NCBI GenBank assembly: GCA_001643675.2
Contig: LSRY02000056.1
Coordinates: forward strand, 67,001 to 131,000
Origin: Monocercomonoides exilis
Lineage: Eukaryota > Preaxostyla > Oxymonadida > Polymastigidae
Length of the DNA: 64,000 nt
Reading direction: 5' to 3'
The notes below the pieces were generated by a model. That model made no database searches. It saw only the letters and a list, made by a program, of their open reading frames with translations, and was not told the DNA's origin. The position numbers were made by a program, and so were the translations under genes. Shown piece by piece: positions 1 to 11,543 of the stretch; within the stretch, counting starts at the first letter, position 1; the number at the start of each line of letters is the position of its first letter.

Positions 1-159
1 ACGACGGAGAGAAATTGGAGAAGATCCAACAGGATTTGTTTCCATCAGACTTGCAAGATCAGTTTAGAAAGACAAAGCTTTTTGGAGATTTTGAATTTGA
101 TGATTCAATCGAAGAAGCTGAAAAATATTTTAATGAAATTGCAAGCTCATCATCATCAC

Positions 160-196
<37 letters not shown>

Positions 197-3100
197 TTCT
201 TCTTCTTCATTTCATAGAGCTCCTCATTTGGCTCTTGCTGAACTGGCTCATTTGAAAGCCACACACACAACATTAATTCGCCGAAGAATGGACCTAAAAG
301 AAAGACAATTAAAAGAAAGGTGTTTGAGGGAGAGCAGAATGAAAGACGTGGTAACTCGAGGGCTGTCAAACATGTCGTCTTCCTCTTCGACATCTCCCTC
401 AACCTCCACGACATCCACTGCCATATCATCACCAGAGAGCATCAGCACATCCGCACATGCGATGGATCAGACGTGTGTGCTTGACCTTCATTCTGATATT
501 TCTTCTGTGCCATCTGCCGTCTCTTCTGCCGCTCTCCTTCCTCCACTCACAGACTTCTTTGCCATCGCAGGGGCAAAGCCATCGTGTGTGAATGAAATAC
601 TTCCTTTCGTACGCTCTTTGCCGCATATCAATCAGCAGCAGCTGGCCGAAGAGACGCTGAAGATGGCAATGAAAGAGAAGGAAGAGGTCGACAAAATTAG
701 AGAAACGCTGAAGGAAGGAGAGGAAGATGAGGAGAAAGAGAAGAAGTTCGAAAGCCAGCTGATTCGAGCGTGCAATCGTGTTGCCAATGCAGAGACATTG
801 CAGATTGTAGCTGATGAGGCATACTTTGAGGGCGAAAGAGCAGAAGGCGAAAAGAAAGACGAGCCAAAAGAACCACAAAAAGAGGAAGAGAAACCATCAT
901 CTTCTGCTGCTTTAGTTCATCCAGCGCTTCCAGAACTGTTTCAGCTGTTCCACTCGTCTTATGCATTCTTTGTGCAGATCAACAAGAAGCGTGACTCATC
1001 CACACACCTTCCGAAGGGGGTGCCTGAAGGAGCGAAGCTTAAGTCGACGCTGCACAACCCGCCAGACAACTTCTTGGCATCCTTTTCGCTGCCTTCTACA
1101 GCCGTCCGTAGAATATGGAGCGAGGCATTTGGGAAAGAAGGGGACACTTTTGGGTCAAACAAACTGATGGAAATGATTAAGTCGACGAAGGACGACTATG
1201 AGATTCCTGAATCATCGTCTTCGTCTTCTTCGTCTTCTGATTTGTCTGTTTCTTCCATTTCTTCTCTTTCACCTTTGATTCAATCGTTTTCTGCACTGAC
1301 AACAGATTCTCTTCTACCTTGTTCCTTCTCTTTTTTTCTGCCTTCTCCTTCTCTTCTTCTGTACTCTGTTGAAATACTCGAGTCCTGCTTTAAGACACAC
1401 AACGTCGGACATTTTCTTCCTCTCCTGCAGCTGTATCGCCTGTATGGCGCACTTGGCTGCGTTTCTGAAGCAGACAGGATTTACAAGGAGCTGAAAATAA
1501 AACACATCCAAAAAGTGAGCCTGCTATTTTCGATGGGCTTTTTGTGGAAGGTGCTGAGCGTGGGCGAGCTGAATGTGGCGAAGAGACTAATCGATGGGGT
1601 GGAAGGATTGAAGAACGAGTGGAACAAAGAGGAGGGAGAATATCTGAAATGGGTGTTTACACCAAATGTGAAGAGAACAATGAAGAAGAAGGTGAAGAGT
1701 GTGGAGAGTGAATCTGAGAAAAAGGAAGAGAAAGAAGGAAAAGAGGAAGACGGCTCAGAGAAGGCTGATGACGAATGCCAAATGTGTGGCAACTATCACA
1801 TGGTGGAGCACCATCACGCATTCAGACAGAAAATGCTCACAGCGCTGGAATTTGAAGTGGTGTCTGTTGTGCAAAATCTGCTGAACTTGCTTGAAATGAC
1901 TGGAGGAGGGAAAGAGAAAAAACGAGACAAGAAGCCCAAATCCAAAGGAAAAGAGCCGAATGTGGGAGATGTGTGCTCAACTGCAATCAAAAATGTTATC
2001 TTCTCTCACTCTGCAGCAGACAGTTCGCAGCCATCAGCTCAAACTCTTCTCCCTCCGTTTGACTCAGACGCAGCTGTCGATGATTTGCTTGCTGCGTCTC
2101 TGCGCAGCCCATCGTCATTAGCACAGATGAGCGAAAAGCAGTCATCAGCAGATGGGTCCATCTGGGAATCACCCTTGTCGCTCTTCAGAAGAACAGAGTT
2201 TTTCGACTTTGGAGGAGTTGCAGAAGAAAAGGATGGGAAAAGAGGAGAAAAAGAAGGCTCGTCTCAATCGAGTGACTTGCTTTCTTCAGTTTCTGTTTCT
2301 TCTGCTTCGCATTCATTTTACGATGATGCATTCGAAGAACGTTTCAATCAGCTTCTTTTGTTGATAATACACACAATAACACAGCTAACACTTCGATTTT
2401 TGTCTATTTCTCGCATTTATCATTCTTTTACTTCAAACTCTTCTGCTTCTTCTTCCTCTTCTTCTTCCTCTACTTCTTCTTCCTCATCGTCTTCTTCTAT
2501 GCACACTCAGATGATGAAAGAGCAGTTTGAAGAATACACTGTTTATCTTAAAGCTTTGCAATTGCTTCACAATGAACTTATCTCTGGGCAGTCATCATCA
2601 AAAGACGACTCCTCACAAGCTTCAGAAGACGTTCAATCGAGTTCGACCAGCTGTTCAAACAAACTTTCACTTTCTCCTACAACAATGGTTGGGCTGTGTG
2701 CAGAGTTCTTTGCGCTTGTTTCTCCCGTTCTGTCTTCTGTTGCAATGCCTGAAGCTGATTGCACATCAGAATCTGCTGCTTTCGATGCAAGTGCATTTGG
2801 ATTATTTGCCTCGAAGCTTCAAACTCTTTCTTTTCTTCTTTCTTCCTCGCTCACTCTTGTTCACCCACTTTCAATAAATCTTGTCTCGCTCTCTTATTTC
2901 TTCTTCTTCTGCCTTCTTCTGCCTTCTTCGACTGCTTGCACTGCATTCAATGTGCTGATTCGCGGTGCTTCTTCATCTTCTTCGGCTGCTTCTCAGAAGA
3001 AAAAGAACAAAAAGAAAGGAAAGCAAAACGAAAGCGAAAGCGATAACGATAAGGCAATAGTATGGACATATTTATTGACAATTTTTGATTGATATTTATC

Positions 3101-3723
3101 AATTTTTACTCATTTGAATTTTGATTTGTTTGATGTTTCTTTTGATTTCTTTATTAAAAGAAGCTGATGAATAAACTTAAAGCCGATTGTGCAATTATTC
3201 AGCAAAAGCTTCATCCATCCTTCAGAATAATCATGGAATGCTTCTTCAACCTGACGTCTGCTTCTGCACAGCCAATTTTCAATGTTCCTTGTATGGTATG
3301 CTTCTGATGACCATTCATTTTGATGAAAAAATGGATGTATTCAATCTTTTGGAGCGTTTTATAGTTTTCAAAACAAATCTGATTTTTCATATGAAATCAT
3401 TTTGCTATGAACTATTTGTTGTTGTGAATCGTCGCTTTTCTTTCAATTTCTCTTTATTTTTTTAAAATTTATTTTTATTTATTTATTTATTTTTTTTTTT
3501 ACAATTTTATTCACAAAATTTTGATTCTATTCATTTTTTTTCATTTTTTTATTCGATTTTTTCAATTATAATTGTAACATATTATAAACTTATTTAGAAC
3601 GAAGATTATTCAAACGAGCACAATGAGCTTATTCATACAATCAATGAGGAATATAACACGATTCTTCATCGATTTTTGTCATACATTTCACCTCGAGCAG
3701 ATGTTTTGGTATCGTTTGAGTAA
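1..3723 (+). CDS. NAA25: NatB acetyltransferase auxiliary subunit, NAA25/MDM20-like (5' partial)
   Basis: Probable auxiliary subunit of the NatB N-terminal acetyltransferase, which anchors the catalytic subunit to the ribosome and modifies nascent Met-Asp/Glu/Asn/Gln ends. The frame is open from base 3, so the N-terminus lies outside the window. The best evidence is the segment at about 1417-1570: an YRLYGALGC helix followed by ELKIKHIQK, resembling the 'LDxKHIQHDTLGY' signature of the family. A CQMCG motif lies near 1783 and a second helical block near 2330-2410. Serine runs (130-210, 1210-1250, 2445-2500) and a Lys-rich stretch near 3000 interrupt it. Two phase-0 introns restore the frame to a stop at 3721-3723: 3060-3160 (GTATGG...AAAG) and 3296-3597 (GTATGC...TTTAG). 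Family membership rests mainly on one motif, so it is likely but not certain. Confidence 0.6.
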
Positions 3724-4593
3724 AAGCCAAAAAGAAACGAACAAGAAATTTAATTCGTTTCATTTGTATTTAGACGCATGAACTTTTTACATTTCCCTTT
3801 TTTCGAGCTAATGCTTGTCATTTGGAGTGTTTTTGACATTTCTAAAGAACATTTTCGTAAATATAAACCTTGATTCTTAATTACATAAAACTTGCATTTT
3901 TTCATATGAATGACTTATGTACTGAATATCAATTGAATCAAATTGAATTGAACACCAACAGAACAATAAATACAAGTACATCATGTCAAACCGTCAAACT
4001 TTTAATCTTAAAACTCATCTGAATGTAATTATCTTTTCAAAAATGCTTTTTTGTTTTTTTGATAGGATTTTTGATGAAACAGATTCTTGGTGTATAATCT
4101 TCTTGTTAGAACAAATCACACAACAAAATAATTCTGGCACAGTTCTTGTTAAAAGTCCTACTTTGAGACAATTTGTGGATACACAAAAAAGTTCGTTTCT
4201 GCAAAAAACACACAAAACTTATTTTTAAAAATGAACAATTACAACGATAAAAAAGTCAAAAAATTGGCAGAAACTACTTTGGTGCACGTTTCATACAAAA
4301 TAATAAAGCTGAAGGAGAAATAAAACCATTTCATTAAAATAGATTCTAACAGATTGCAAAACAGAAAAAGTAGAAATAATCTATATTTCGAATTTAGCAT
4401 TTCAGAAATCGCAATACTGAAAAAACAGCTCATTCAAAACCGAATTCCAAAATATTCTCAAATATACTCCAGATTTTGAAATCACAGCTCGCAAAGATTG
4501 CATTACTCAAACGTTATGAAAAAAGGGACCAATTCAAATAGCTTTGAAACAAATAAGAATGCCGTTCAATCAACATCATTCTTCAATTGACAT
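3724..4593. other. AT-rich intergenic region
   Basis: Convergent spacer between the 3' ends of two genes. It is AT-rich with long T tracts. An 81-codon open frame starts at the ATG at 3983, but I could not connect it to any protein family or to other exons. A splice that would look plausible from 4024 (GTAATT...GATAG) runs straight into a stop. No RNA gene was seen. Confidence 0.4.
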
Positions 4594-5807
4594 TCAATCT
4601 GGCTGATCTGCAAAAAGTAATGTTGAAGGATTAGGAACAGCATGTCTCATTGTGCTTTGATTCGGAAGTACATGAGAAGATGCAACTGATGGAAATAGCA
4701 CATTCGATGTGCTTGAAGCTGATTCAGCAGAAGAACAACGCAAACTTTCAGCCTCTGCCAAAATGTTGTATTGAGTAGGTGGCGGATAATATGGACTGTG
4801 CTTTGCCGCAGTGCATCCAATTCCATTATCCGAAACATTTTCATTCAACATAGTTGACAAAGGTGGGAAAGAAGCAGAATTTGAAAAAAGATAAGTTGAA
4901 ACCTGGGCCGAAGAAGATGGAGGGAATGGGGTGGCAGATGGAACATATATTAATTCTCTTCCCGATTGGCTTGATTGAGAAGACGAAGATGAAAATTGTT
5001 CAGAAGGATTAAGCATATGTCTAAAACTTTCAGCTGAAGGAAATAGAATGGAAGCTTCTTTTGAAGTTTTATTTGCTTGTGATGATGATTTAAGACACAA
5101 TTCTTCTCGTTTGTTTTTGTTATGAATATGAAAAAGCATTTCGCATGGTTCCATATATCTCACAATTGCAACCGAGTCAGCATAAGGGTGACAACATTCA
5201 TCACATATTGTCGAAGATATTGCTTGATCGCTATATTCAATTGTTGAATACTCCGCTAACGGAGATTGCCCTTCTTCAAACGAGGGATTAAAAGGAAAAA
5301 AATTATCAAGTTTATTGTCATGATAAGCGTGTGTGCGTTTAATGTATTTTTTCTTTTCGACTGGGGCAAAGCTTTGAATTTCACCTTCATAGAATGCCGA
5401 ATCTTCTCTTTTTCTTGCTTCTTCAAAGGTTTCACAATCCAGGCATGGAATTTTGTGTATGAATCTGAAAAAATGAACAACATTATTAAACAGGAAAAAA
5501 AATGAGCAAACATATCATGATGAACCAATTGTTGAGTTGGAAGAGTATGCATTTCTTCATTAAAATATACGCTTGAATTGTCTGTATCACAAATTTCGTT
5601 CTCCAATTGAGAAGAATATCCTCGTTTCGCATCTTTCATTTCGATAATTATTTCATCTCGACTATTCATGAGAAAATTTTTCTTGTTTCGATATTTTTTC
5701 ATTTTATCTTCAATATGACCAAACTCTTGACACTGATATGATGGTGAATCGTGCACTCCAAAATGCTTATAAATATTTGCCTCTTTACGAAAATTATTTG
5801 TGTTCAT
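4594..5807 (-). CDS. Unknown protein with CLDC and CDECC motifs, Ser-rich C-terminus
   Basis: I do not recognise this protein. Exon 1 runs 5807-5512 and exon 2 runs 5464-4594. They are joined by a 47-nt intron at 5465-5511 with donor GTTTGC and acceptor TTTTTTCAG. Splicing in phase 2 gives one uninterrupted frame of 388 residues; without it the downstream frame is interrupted. The ATG at 5807 is the first in frame, although an AG acceptor just upstream leaves room for another 5' exon. Visible features are CLDC shortly after the splice, CDECC further on, and a Ser/Thr/Pro-rich last 130 residues. The paired cysteines could bind zinc, but that is inference. It lies about 175 bp downstream of calreticulin on the same strand. 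Confidence 0.55.
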
Positions 5808-5982
5808 TTCCACAATATCAACTAAAAATTCAATAAAACTTTGAAAAGAAAAAATAATATTGGGAGATCAATTTTGAAACGCAAGTGTATTATCCTACAA
5901 GAGAAATGAAATAAACGCAAATAAAAATTTTATTCTTTCTTATCACAACATTCTTGAAAACGCATCGATCTCAAATTCAGAT

Positions 5983-7356
5983 CTAATCATCGTCCTCTGG
6001 AGGCTCATCGCCATCTGACATTCTGCGAGCAGCTCTTCTCAGCAAGTTTCTTTCATCAGCTTTTTGCTCATTCAATTGTTCGTCCAATTTCTCATACATT
6101 TCTCTTTCTTTTTCCATTGTTGAGAAGAATGTTCTCTGTGCAAATTCCTCGAATTCTTTAATATCGTCTCCAACGAAGAAGTTGTCAAATATTGTTCCTG
6201 CTTTAACCTGCCAGACATCAACAGCAATTCTTCGGATATTTGGAAGGATGTAGAATTCATCACGCTTTGAATAAAGAGGATTTTCAATAAGAGGCGGAAT
6301 CCATTCTCCTTTATAGTTTGGATTTGGAAGCATCCTTGGAATCCATTCGCCCTGATACGTTGGATTTGCTATGAGAGGTGCAACCCACGTTCCATTCACC
6401 TTTTCATCCCACCCTTCTGGCTTCAAGGCTCTGGGATCTGGGATAGTTTCGCGATCGTCCCAATCATCAGGTTTCTTGTCCAATGGATCAGGCATTTCTG
6501 GTGAATCTGCCCAATCTTCGGGTTTCTTTGCATTTGGATCTGGTATCTAACATTTGTAATTCATTAGAAAAAAATTTTTTTCCAATATAAACAGAAATAT
6601 ATGATTTGTCAAAAAAAAAAAAAAAAAAAGAAAATGATAAAATTTCTGCAAACATATCGTCGTTCAACAATTGGGAAATCATCAACAAAAGGCCCAGATT
6701 GATAGAGTTCATTGTCCATTCGTATTTCATATGAGCTATTTGGATGAATAATCAAAGTGTACATATGAGTAACTTTGTCGTTCAGCATTTTCAATGGTCG
6801 ATTTGATTGATATCTTTTTCCATTATAATTCCAAATAAACATCACATCACGCTTGTAATGCAGATAAACATCAGGACCAAACATCAGCAAATATGAAGAA
6901 TTTTCGTTGAAAGATTTTGGATCAACTTTATCGCTCAGAAGTTTAATATAACCTCCACCGCAATCAATATCCTGATCAAATTTTACAGTATATGAAATGA
7001 TGAGTGTTTTATCCTTATTAGAAAATGTCTCCCCCAAATCTGCAGAGATCTGATAACGCGATTTATGATCCATTGTTTTCATTCCCATTTGAGTTTCAAA
7101 ATCTCCATACCACTTACCAGCGTCCCACCCCCATGTTCCTCGTGTTCCGTCATTCGCATGTGCATCTGATTCAATCCAATGCTCTCTCCATCCCTCTGTT
7201 AATGTATCAAGAAAAAGTGTAAAAAATAAAACAGCAAATATAAAAAATAAATTGGGCAGTGCTTTCAAAAAACAGAAACTAACTTTTGAACTCTTCTGAA
7301 AAATAAATTTTGGATTGCGAAAAGCAAACAAGAAAAACAAGAATGAGATTGATCAT
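5983..7356 (-). CDS. CRT: Calreticulin
   Basis: Calcium-binding lectin chaperone of the ER lumen that assists folding of monoglucosylated glycoproteins. Exons 7356-7284, 7195-6654 and 6546-5983 give 392 residues. Intron 1 (7196-7283) has donor GTTAGT and intron 2 (6547-6653) has GTTTGC. The first exon supplies a signal peptide (MINLILVFLVCF) followed by IYFSEEF, the usual mature start. The lectin domain keeps IDCGGGYIKL, LLMFGPD and THMYTLIIHP. The P-domain has three type-A repeats (IPDPNAKKPEDW, MPDPLDKKPDDW, IPDPRALKPEGW) and three type-B repeats (NPxYxGEW type). There is no membrane helix, so it is calreticulin rather than calnexin. The C-terminus is short, ends in EPPEDDD and lacks a KDEL/HDEL-type signal. 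Length is close to the family norm. Confidence 0.93.
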
Positions 7357-7491
7357 TTGAATTATGTGTGAGATCACAATGAATATTTTATTGATGAGCA
7401 ATAAAAAGAATTTGGATCTGCAAGACATATTCAATTGTTTTTGGGTTAAAACCTCCATTATAAAAAAACCCATAAGCTAATTATTCCATAA

Positions 7492-9030
7492 ATGATAATT
7501 TTGTGGTGCATCAATTGGGTCTTTTCAACATGCTTAAATGAAGTTATATTTGAGAACGAGAACGAAAATTCTATTTATTTACTTGTAACTGGATTGTATG
7601 TATTTTAAATTAAATTTTTAATTTGAGATTGTTTCTATAAAGTGGCAAAGAGACCGATAGCATCATCGATTTTATTAACACATATCCTTCTTTTAAAGAA
7701 ACGAAAATTAAATTCAATGTTGAAGTTTTAGATCACGACAATAGTGCGTCTTTTACAGCAAAAGACTGGAATCGTATAGCGAATAAGATTAACTCAAATT
7801 ATGATTCTTACAACGCTTTTGTAGTGCTTCATGGCTTGTCTTACTAACACATTAAAAAACAATAAGTTATTGATTCAATTATTTATTTTAGGTTTTTCAA
7901 CTGTTGAGTTTACAACTTCATATCTTTCTTATCATTTCGGACTTCACGAGAAAACAATTGTTGTAACCACTTCACAGGTACTCCCAAGTGAAACGTATTC
8001 GGATTTTGTATCAAATGTTTTTGGGGCATTGAAGCTTGCAAACGCAGAGCCAAAAGTTCCTGAAGTTTTGTTCTATGCAGACAACACAATTCATCGTGGA
8101 ACAAGATTCATTGGACTTGAATCAGCATCGATTTCTGCATTTTCGTCGCCCAATTTCCCAACGTTAGGAACCGTTGGTCATGATGTTGCATTAGATAAAT
8201 CAAAGTTTGAAAATTATGATTTAGATCTATTCATCGTTTTTTTTCCATCATATATTTTGCAATCACTAATCTTGTTGATTTTTGCAATTTAGGATCCTAA
8301 ATGGAAATACTCAAGCACCGGAAATTTCTGATGCCAAAGATCGGGTTTCGATGATCTTCTTTTATCCAGGAATGCAGTTATCTGTTGTAAAAGCGCTTCT
8401 TGATTCATCTGAAGGAGCCGTTTTGCTTGCATTTGGAATGGGAAACGGTCCATCTACAGATAAGCCTCTGTTAAACCTGCTTAAGGAAGTTACAGATGCA
8501 GGGAAAGTGGTAGTTGATTGCACGCAATGCTACAATGTTTGCTGAAAAAGATTATTACAGCAAAGAAAAGGAAAAAGAAAGTTAATGTTGATAGAAACGA
8601 ACTAATTTAGTGCTTTAATCCTTTTTTTCTTTTTTAAATAAATTTTTATTAAAAGGTTATTCCTCGTTTTCTTTTTACCATGTTGACATTCTTTTTCATG
8701 GTTGATTTTATCTGTTTGATGATTGGATATTTTTATTATGAAATATTTAAAAAAATTTCATGTTTTTGTATCTTTGAATATAAATTTTCTATTTAGGGCC
8801 GTGTTGATTTCTCTGTTTATGCGACTGGGGAAGTTATGCACGATGCTGGATGTATCGGTGGGTGCGATCTGACTCCAGCTGCTGCTTTTACAAAGCTCAC
8901 TTATCTTTTGAACAAGAAAGCAAAAGACCCAAGCATTGACGTGAAGAAAATGATGGGTGAACCAATTGTTGGTGAGCTCACGAAACTGCAAGAAGCTGAT
9001 CTCCAAGTGATGAGATTTAGGCGAAATTAA
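7492..9030 (+). CDS. Type I asparaginase-like protein, catalytic residues replaced
   Basis: Homologue of cytoplasmic type I (AnsA-like) L-asparaginase, which hydrolyses asparagine to aspartate and ammonia. Five exons (7492-7595, 7643-7833, 7892-8204, 8293-8536, 8797-9030) give 361 residues in one frame. Family hallmarks are NAFVVLHG, SAFSSPNFP, FYPGM, FGMGNGPSTDK, VVDCTQCYN and the final GGCDLTPAAAFTKL. However, the N-terminal TGGTI motif reads TGFGKE, the HGTDT motif reads HGFST, and the RTTK region reads RFIG. Both nucleophile threonines, the aspartate and the lysine therefore appear lost, so it is probably enzymatically dead. Introns have donors GTATGT, GCTTGT (a GC-AG intron), GTTTGA and GTTTGC. 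The chosen ATG is the first in the open frame; the hydrophobic first 15 residues could be a signal sequence. An AATAAA lies just after the stop. Confidence 0.82.
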
Positions 9031-9375
9031 GGCTCGTTCAGAGACAAGTCATGAATAAATATGCTTCGATTTTGGCTTTATATGTTTTGCTTTTAAAAAT
9101 TAAATAAATTTATTTTGGATTCTGCTCAACACTTTCCAATCAATCAAAAGCAAAGAGAAATAGTTATTTTTTTTTCCTTTCTTTTCAGTCTTCAAGTGAA
9201 TCATTTCATTAATTTTCGTACTTCTGAGCTTAGTCGTATTTTTCTTTTCTGTTAAGTAGAATATTTTTCTTTCAATTGAAATAATAAAAAAATGCATTAT
9301 CTAACCTTAATTTGAATTATTTTGAAATTTGTCCCATGATTTGTGCAGTTGTTTTTGAAGCGACTGCTTTTTCGA

Positions 9376-11543
9376 ATGGCTTCTGACCAAACTGAAAAAA
9401 ATATGCTTAAAGATGATATTCAAATTCAACCAGAGGCTGTTATTACCAAGGATACCCTTCGTGGTTTGCTTTTGAGAAAAATTTTTTCTGATATTAATAA
9501 TTAAATTTCTGAACTTAATTTTATATTTTTTGCTTTAAAACTTTTTTTCTTGTTTCTGTTTGTTATTTTATGTTATTTATCATCGATTTTGTTTACAAGA
9601 TCTTATTAAAAAAGCAGTTGCTGCTGAAAAGATCAAACGGACAAACATAATCAAGAAAATTGAAAGCATGGTTACTGGTCTTGGCCTTCAAACATTGCTT
9701 GATCTTTTCGATCCAAAAACGCTCGAAATGATGGAACCTTTGCTTCGTGCTCCAGAAAAAAACGCTCAACGCCGAACATTTCATATTTTACAATATATCG
9801 TATTTCGTGGCGCAAAAGAAACAGATGATTTTGATATTAACCCATTTCAAATTAAATTTTCTAATTCGAGGCAGCTTTCCACTTTGGAGGATTTGATGAT
9901 AAAAGAAGATACTGATCCACTTGTACAGTTTCGGATCATTCTAATAAGATGTTTTTTGGCAAAACGGCAAACTCTTGATCCTTCTCAGATGTACTTTTTC
10001 GTAAGTGTGCTTTCGGATGCGCTTAGGCCTTGGGCTGAGCCAAATGTGGAAGGATTAAATTCTGAGTCCGATGGTGCAGCTCTGTTTATCCAATCATTAG
10101 AGGCACTTCAAGCTATTTTCACATATTACTGTTTGCATATTGTTTATTAACATTGAATCATTAAACTTCTTTTTTTGTTTATTCTTTTGTTATCTTTGCG
10201 TTTTTTTCTATTTTATTGGGCTCTATCAAATTATGATCCGTTCCACAGCTCCAGAATCAATTCGTGCAGTGAAGACTTACAAAACCCACATCATCATCAT
10301 GAAAATCCTCATTTCGCACAGGCCAAACCAGAACACAGCACTCCGGTCGGGTGTTCCGGAGACAGTTTCACCGACCAGCGTTGCTTCGTCTCTGACTCCG
10401 CTGTCAGATGTGTCGTCGAGTGGCGAAGAGACGAATGAAGGGCTCACACAGGCAGATGAGCAATCACTCACTCAGCAGACATCTCTGTCTCCTCTGCTAT
10501 CTCCGTCTGTCTCATCCGCCTCTGCCTCTGCTTCTGCCTCATCATCCAGTGATTCTTCGTCACTTAATAGCAATTCATCATCATCATCAACATCTTCTTC
10601 CTCCTCCTCCTCCTCCTCTTCTTCTTCTTCTTCAGCCAGCACCTCCGCCACCCTCACGCCTGATGTCTACAACATCCTCTTCAGCTTCCTCCGCCACATC
10701 AGCAGCTCTCCCTCTGTCTACAACGACCTCACCACCCAGTTCGACCTGATGGGCATCCTCGACGACTACTTCCCCAATTTGGGGCACTCTTCCGCCTGCT
10801 GCCCTTTCTCCTGCGGCAGACACGTCCTTCAGGCTGATCTCGTCCGCTCTCCTTCAAACTCTAACACGTCTATTTCTTCTTCTTCTTCCTCCTCCTCCTC
10901 CTCCTCTTCTTCTCAATCATCAAACACACGTCAAGGCATGTCATTGTTGTTACCTCCTTCCTCTGAGTTTATGAATGGGCAGTGGTCTCTTGCACAGCCA
11001 CTCTTCCGATACATCTTCATTCTTGTGTCGTCCTTCCAGTCAGCCATCACCTCTCTTTTGGCACACCCGTCGCTCCTCCGCAAGCTCTTTAGCTATCTCA
11101 CTCCCTGTTTGTGCACATGCACTCCCTTTGCCGAGCAGACAACGCATCGAAACTTTATGTTTTATCAGACAGGCGCCGGCAGCGACAAGCTGGTGACGCC
11201 CAACACAGTGCGGGGGAAGACGCTGTCGCTCCTTCTGACGATCTGCCACCAGCTGACTGTGGTGGATGCTCCTCTGCTGGTTGAGCAGGGCATCATCCCG
11301 ACCCTCCTCGACGCCATCTCTGACTCGCGCTTCAGCACCAATGCCACCACTGCGCTGCCCATCCGCACGCTGTTCAAGCTGATCAACGTCATCTCCTACA
11401 ACAGAAGCTCAAAGTCGATGGAGTTGTGGGAGCAGTTCTTCATGCAGCTCGAATGCGAAGGCGCTGACGACCTCTTTCTCGCGATGCACTTCCACACGTC
11501 GCAGCAGATCAAGAGCTTGGCGCTGGGCTTTGTGTTTCTTTAG
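9376..11543 (+). CDS. Unknown helical-repeat (ARM/HEAT-like) protein with Ser runs
   Basis: I do not recognise the family. Exons 9376-9463, 9600-10130 and 10249-11543 are joined by introns with donors GTTTGC (9464-9599) and GTTTGC (10131-10248). They give 637 residues in one frame starting from the ATG MASDQTEKN. The first 210 residues and the last 180 are amphipathic-helix rich (for example LGLQTLLDLFDPKTLEMM and APLLVEQGIIPTLLDAI), which looks like armadillo or HEAT repeats. Two serine-rich linkers (about 10490-10640 and 10860-10920) separate the helical blocks. GC content rises sharply in the last exon compared with the AT-rich first two. A scaffold or regulatory-subunit role is only a guess. 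Confidence 0.6.

Noticed and set aside
3983-4228. 81-codon open frame after the NAA25-like gene
   Set aside because: No family resemblance; the only plausible intron leads into a stop. Kept only as a note in the spacer.
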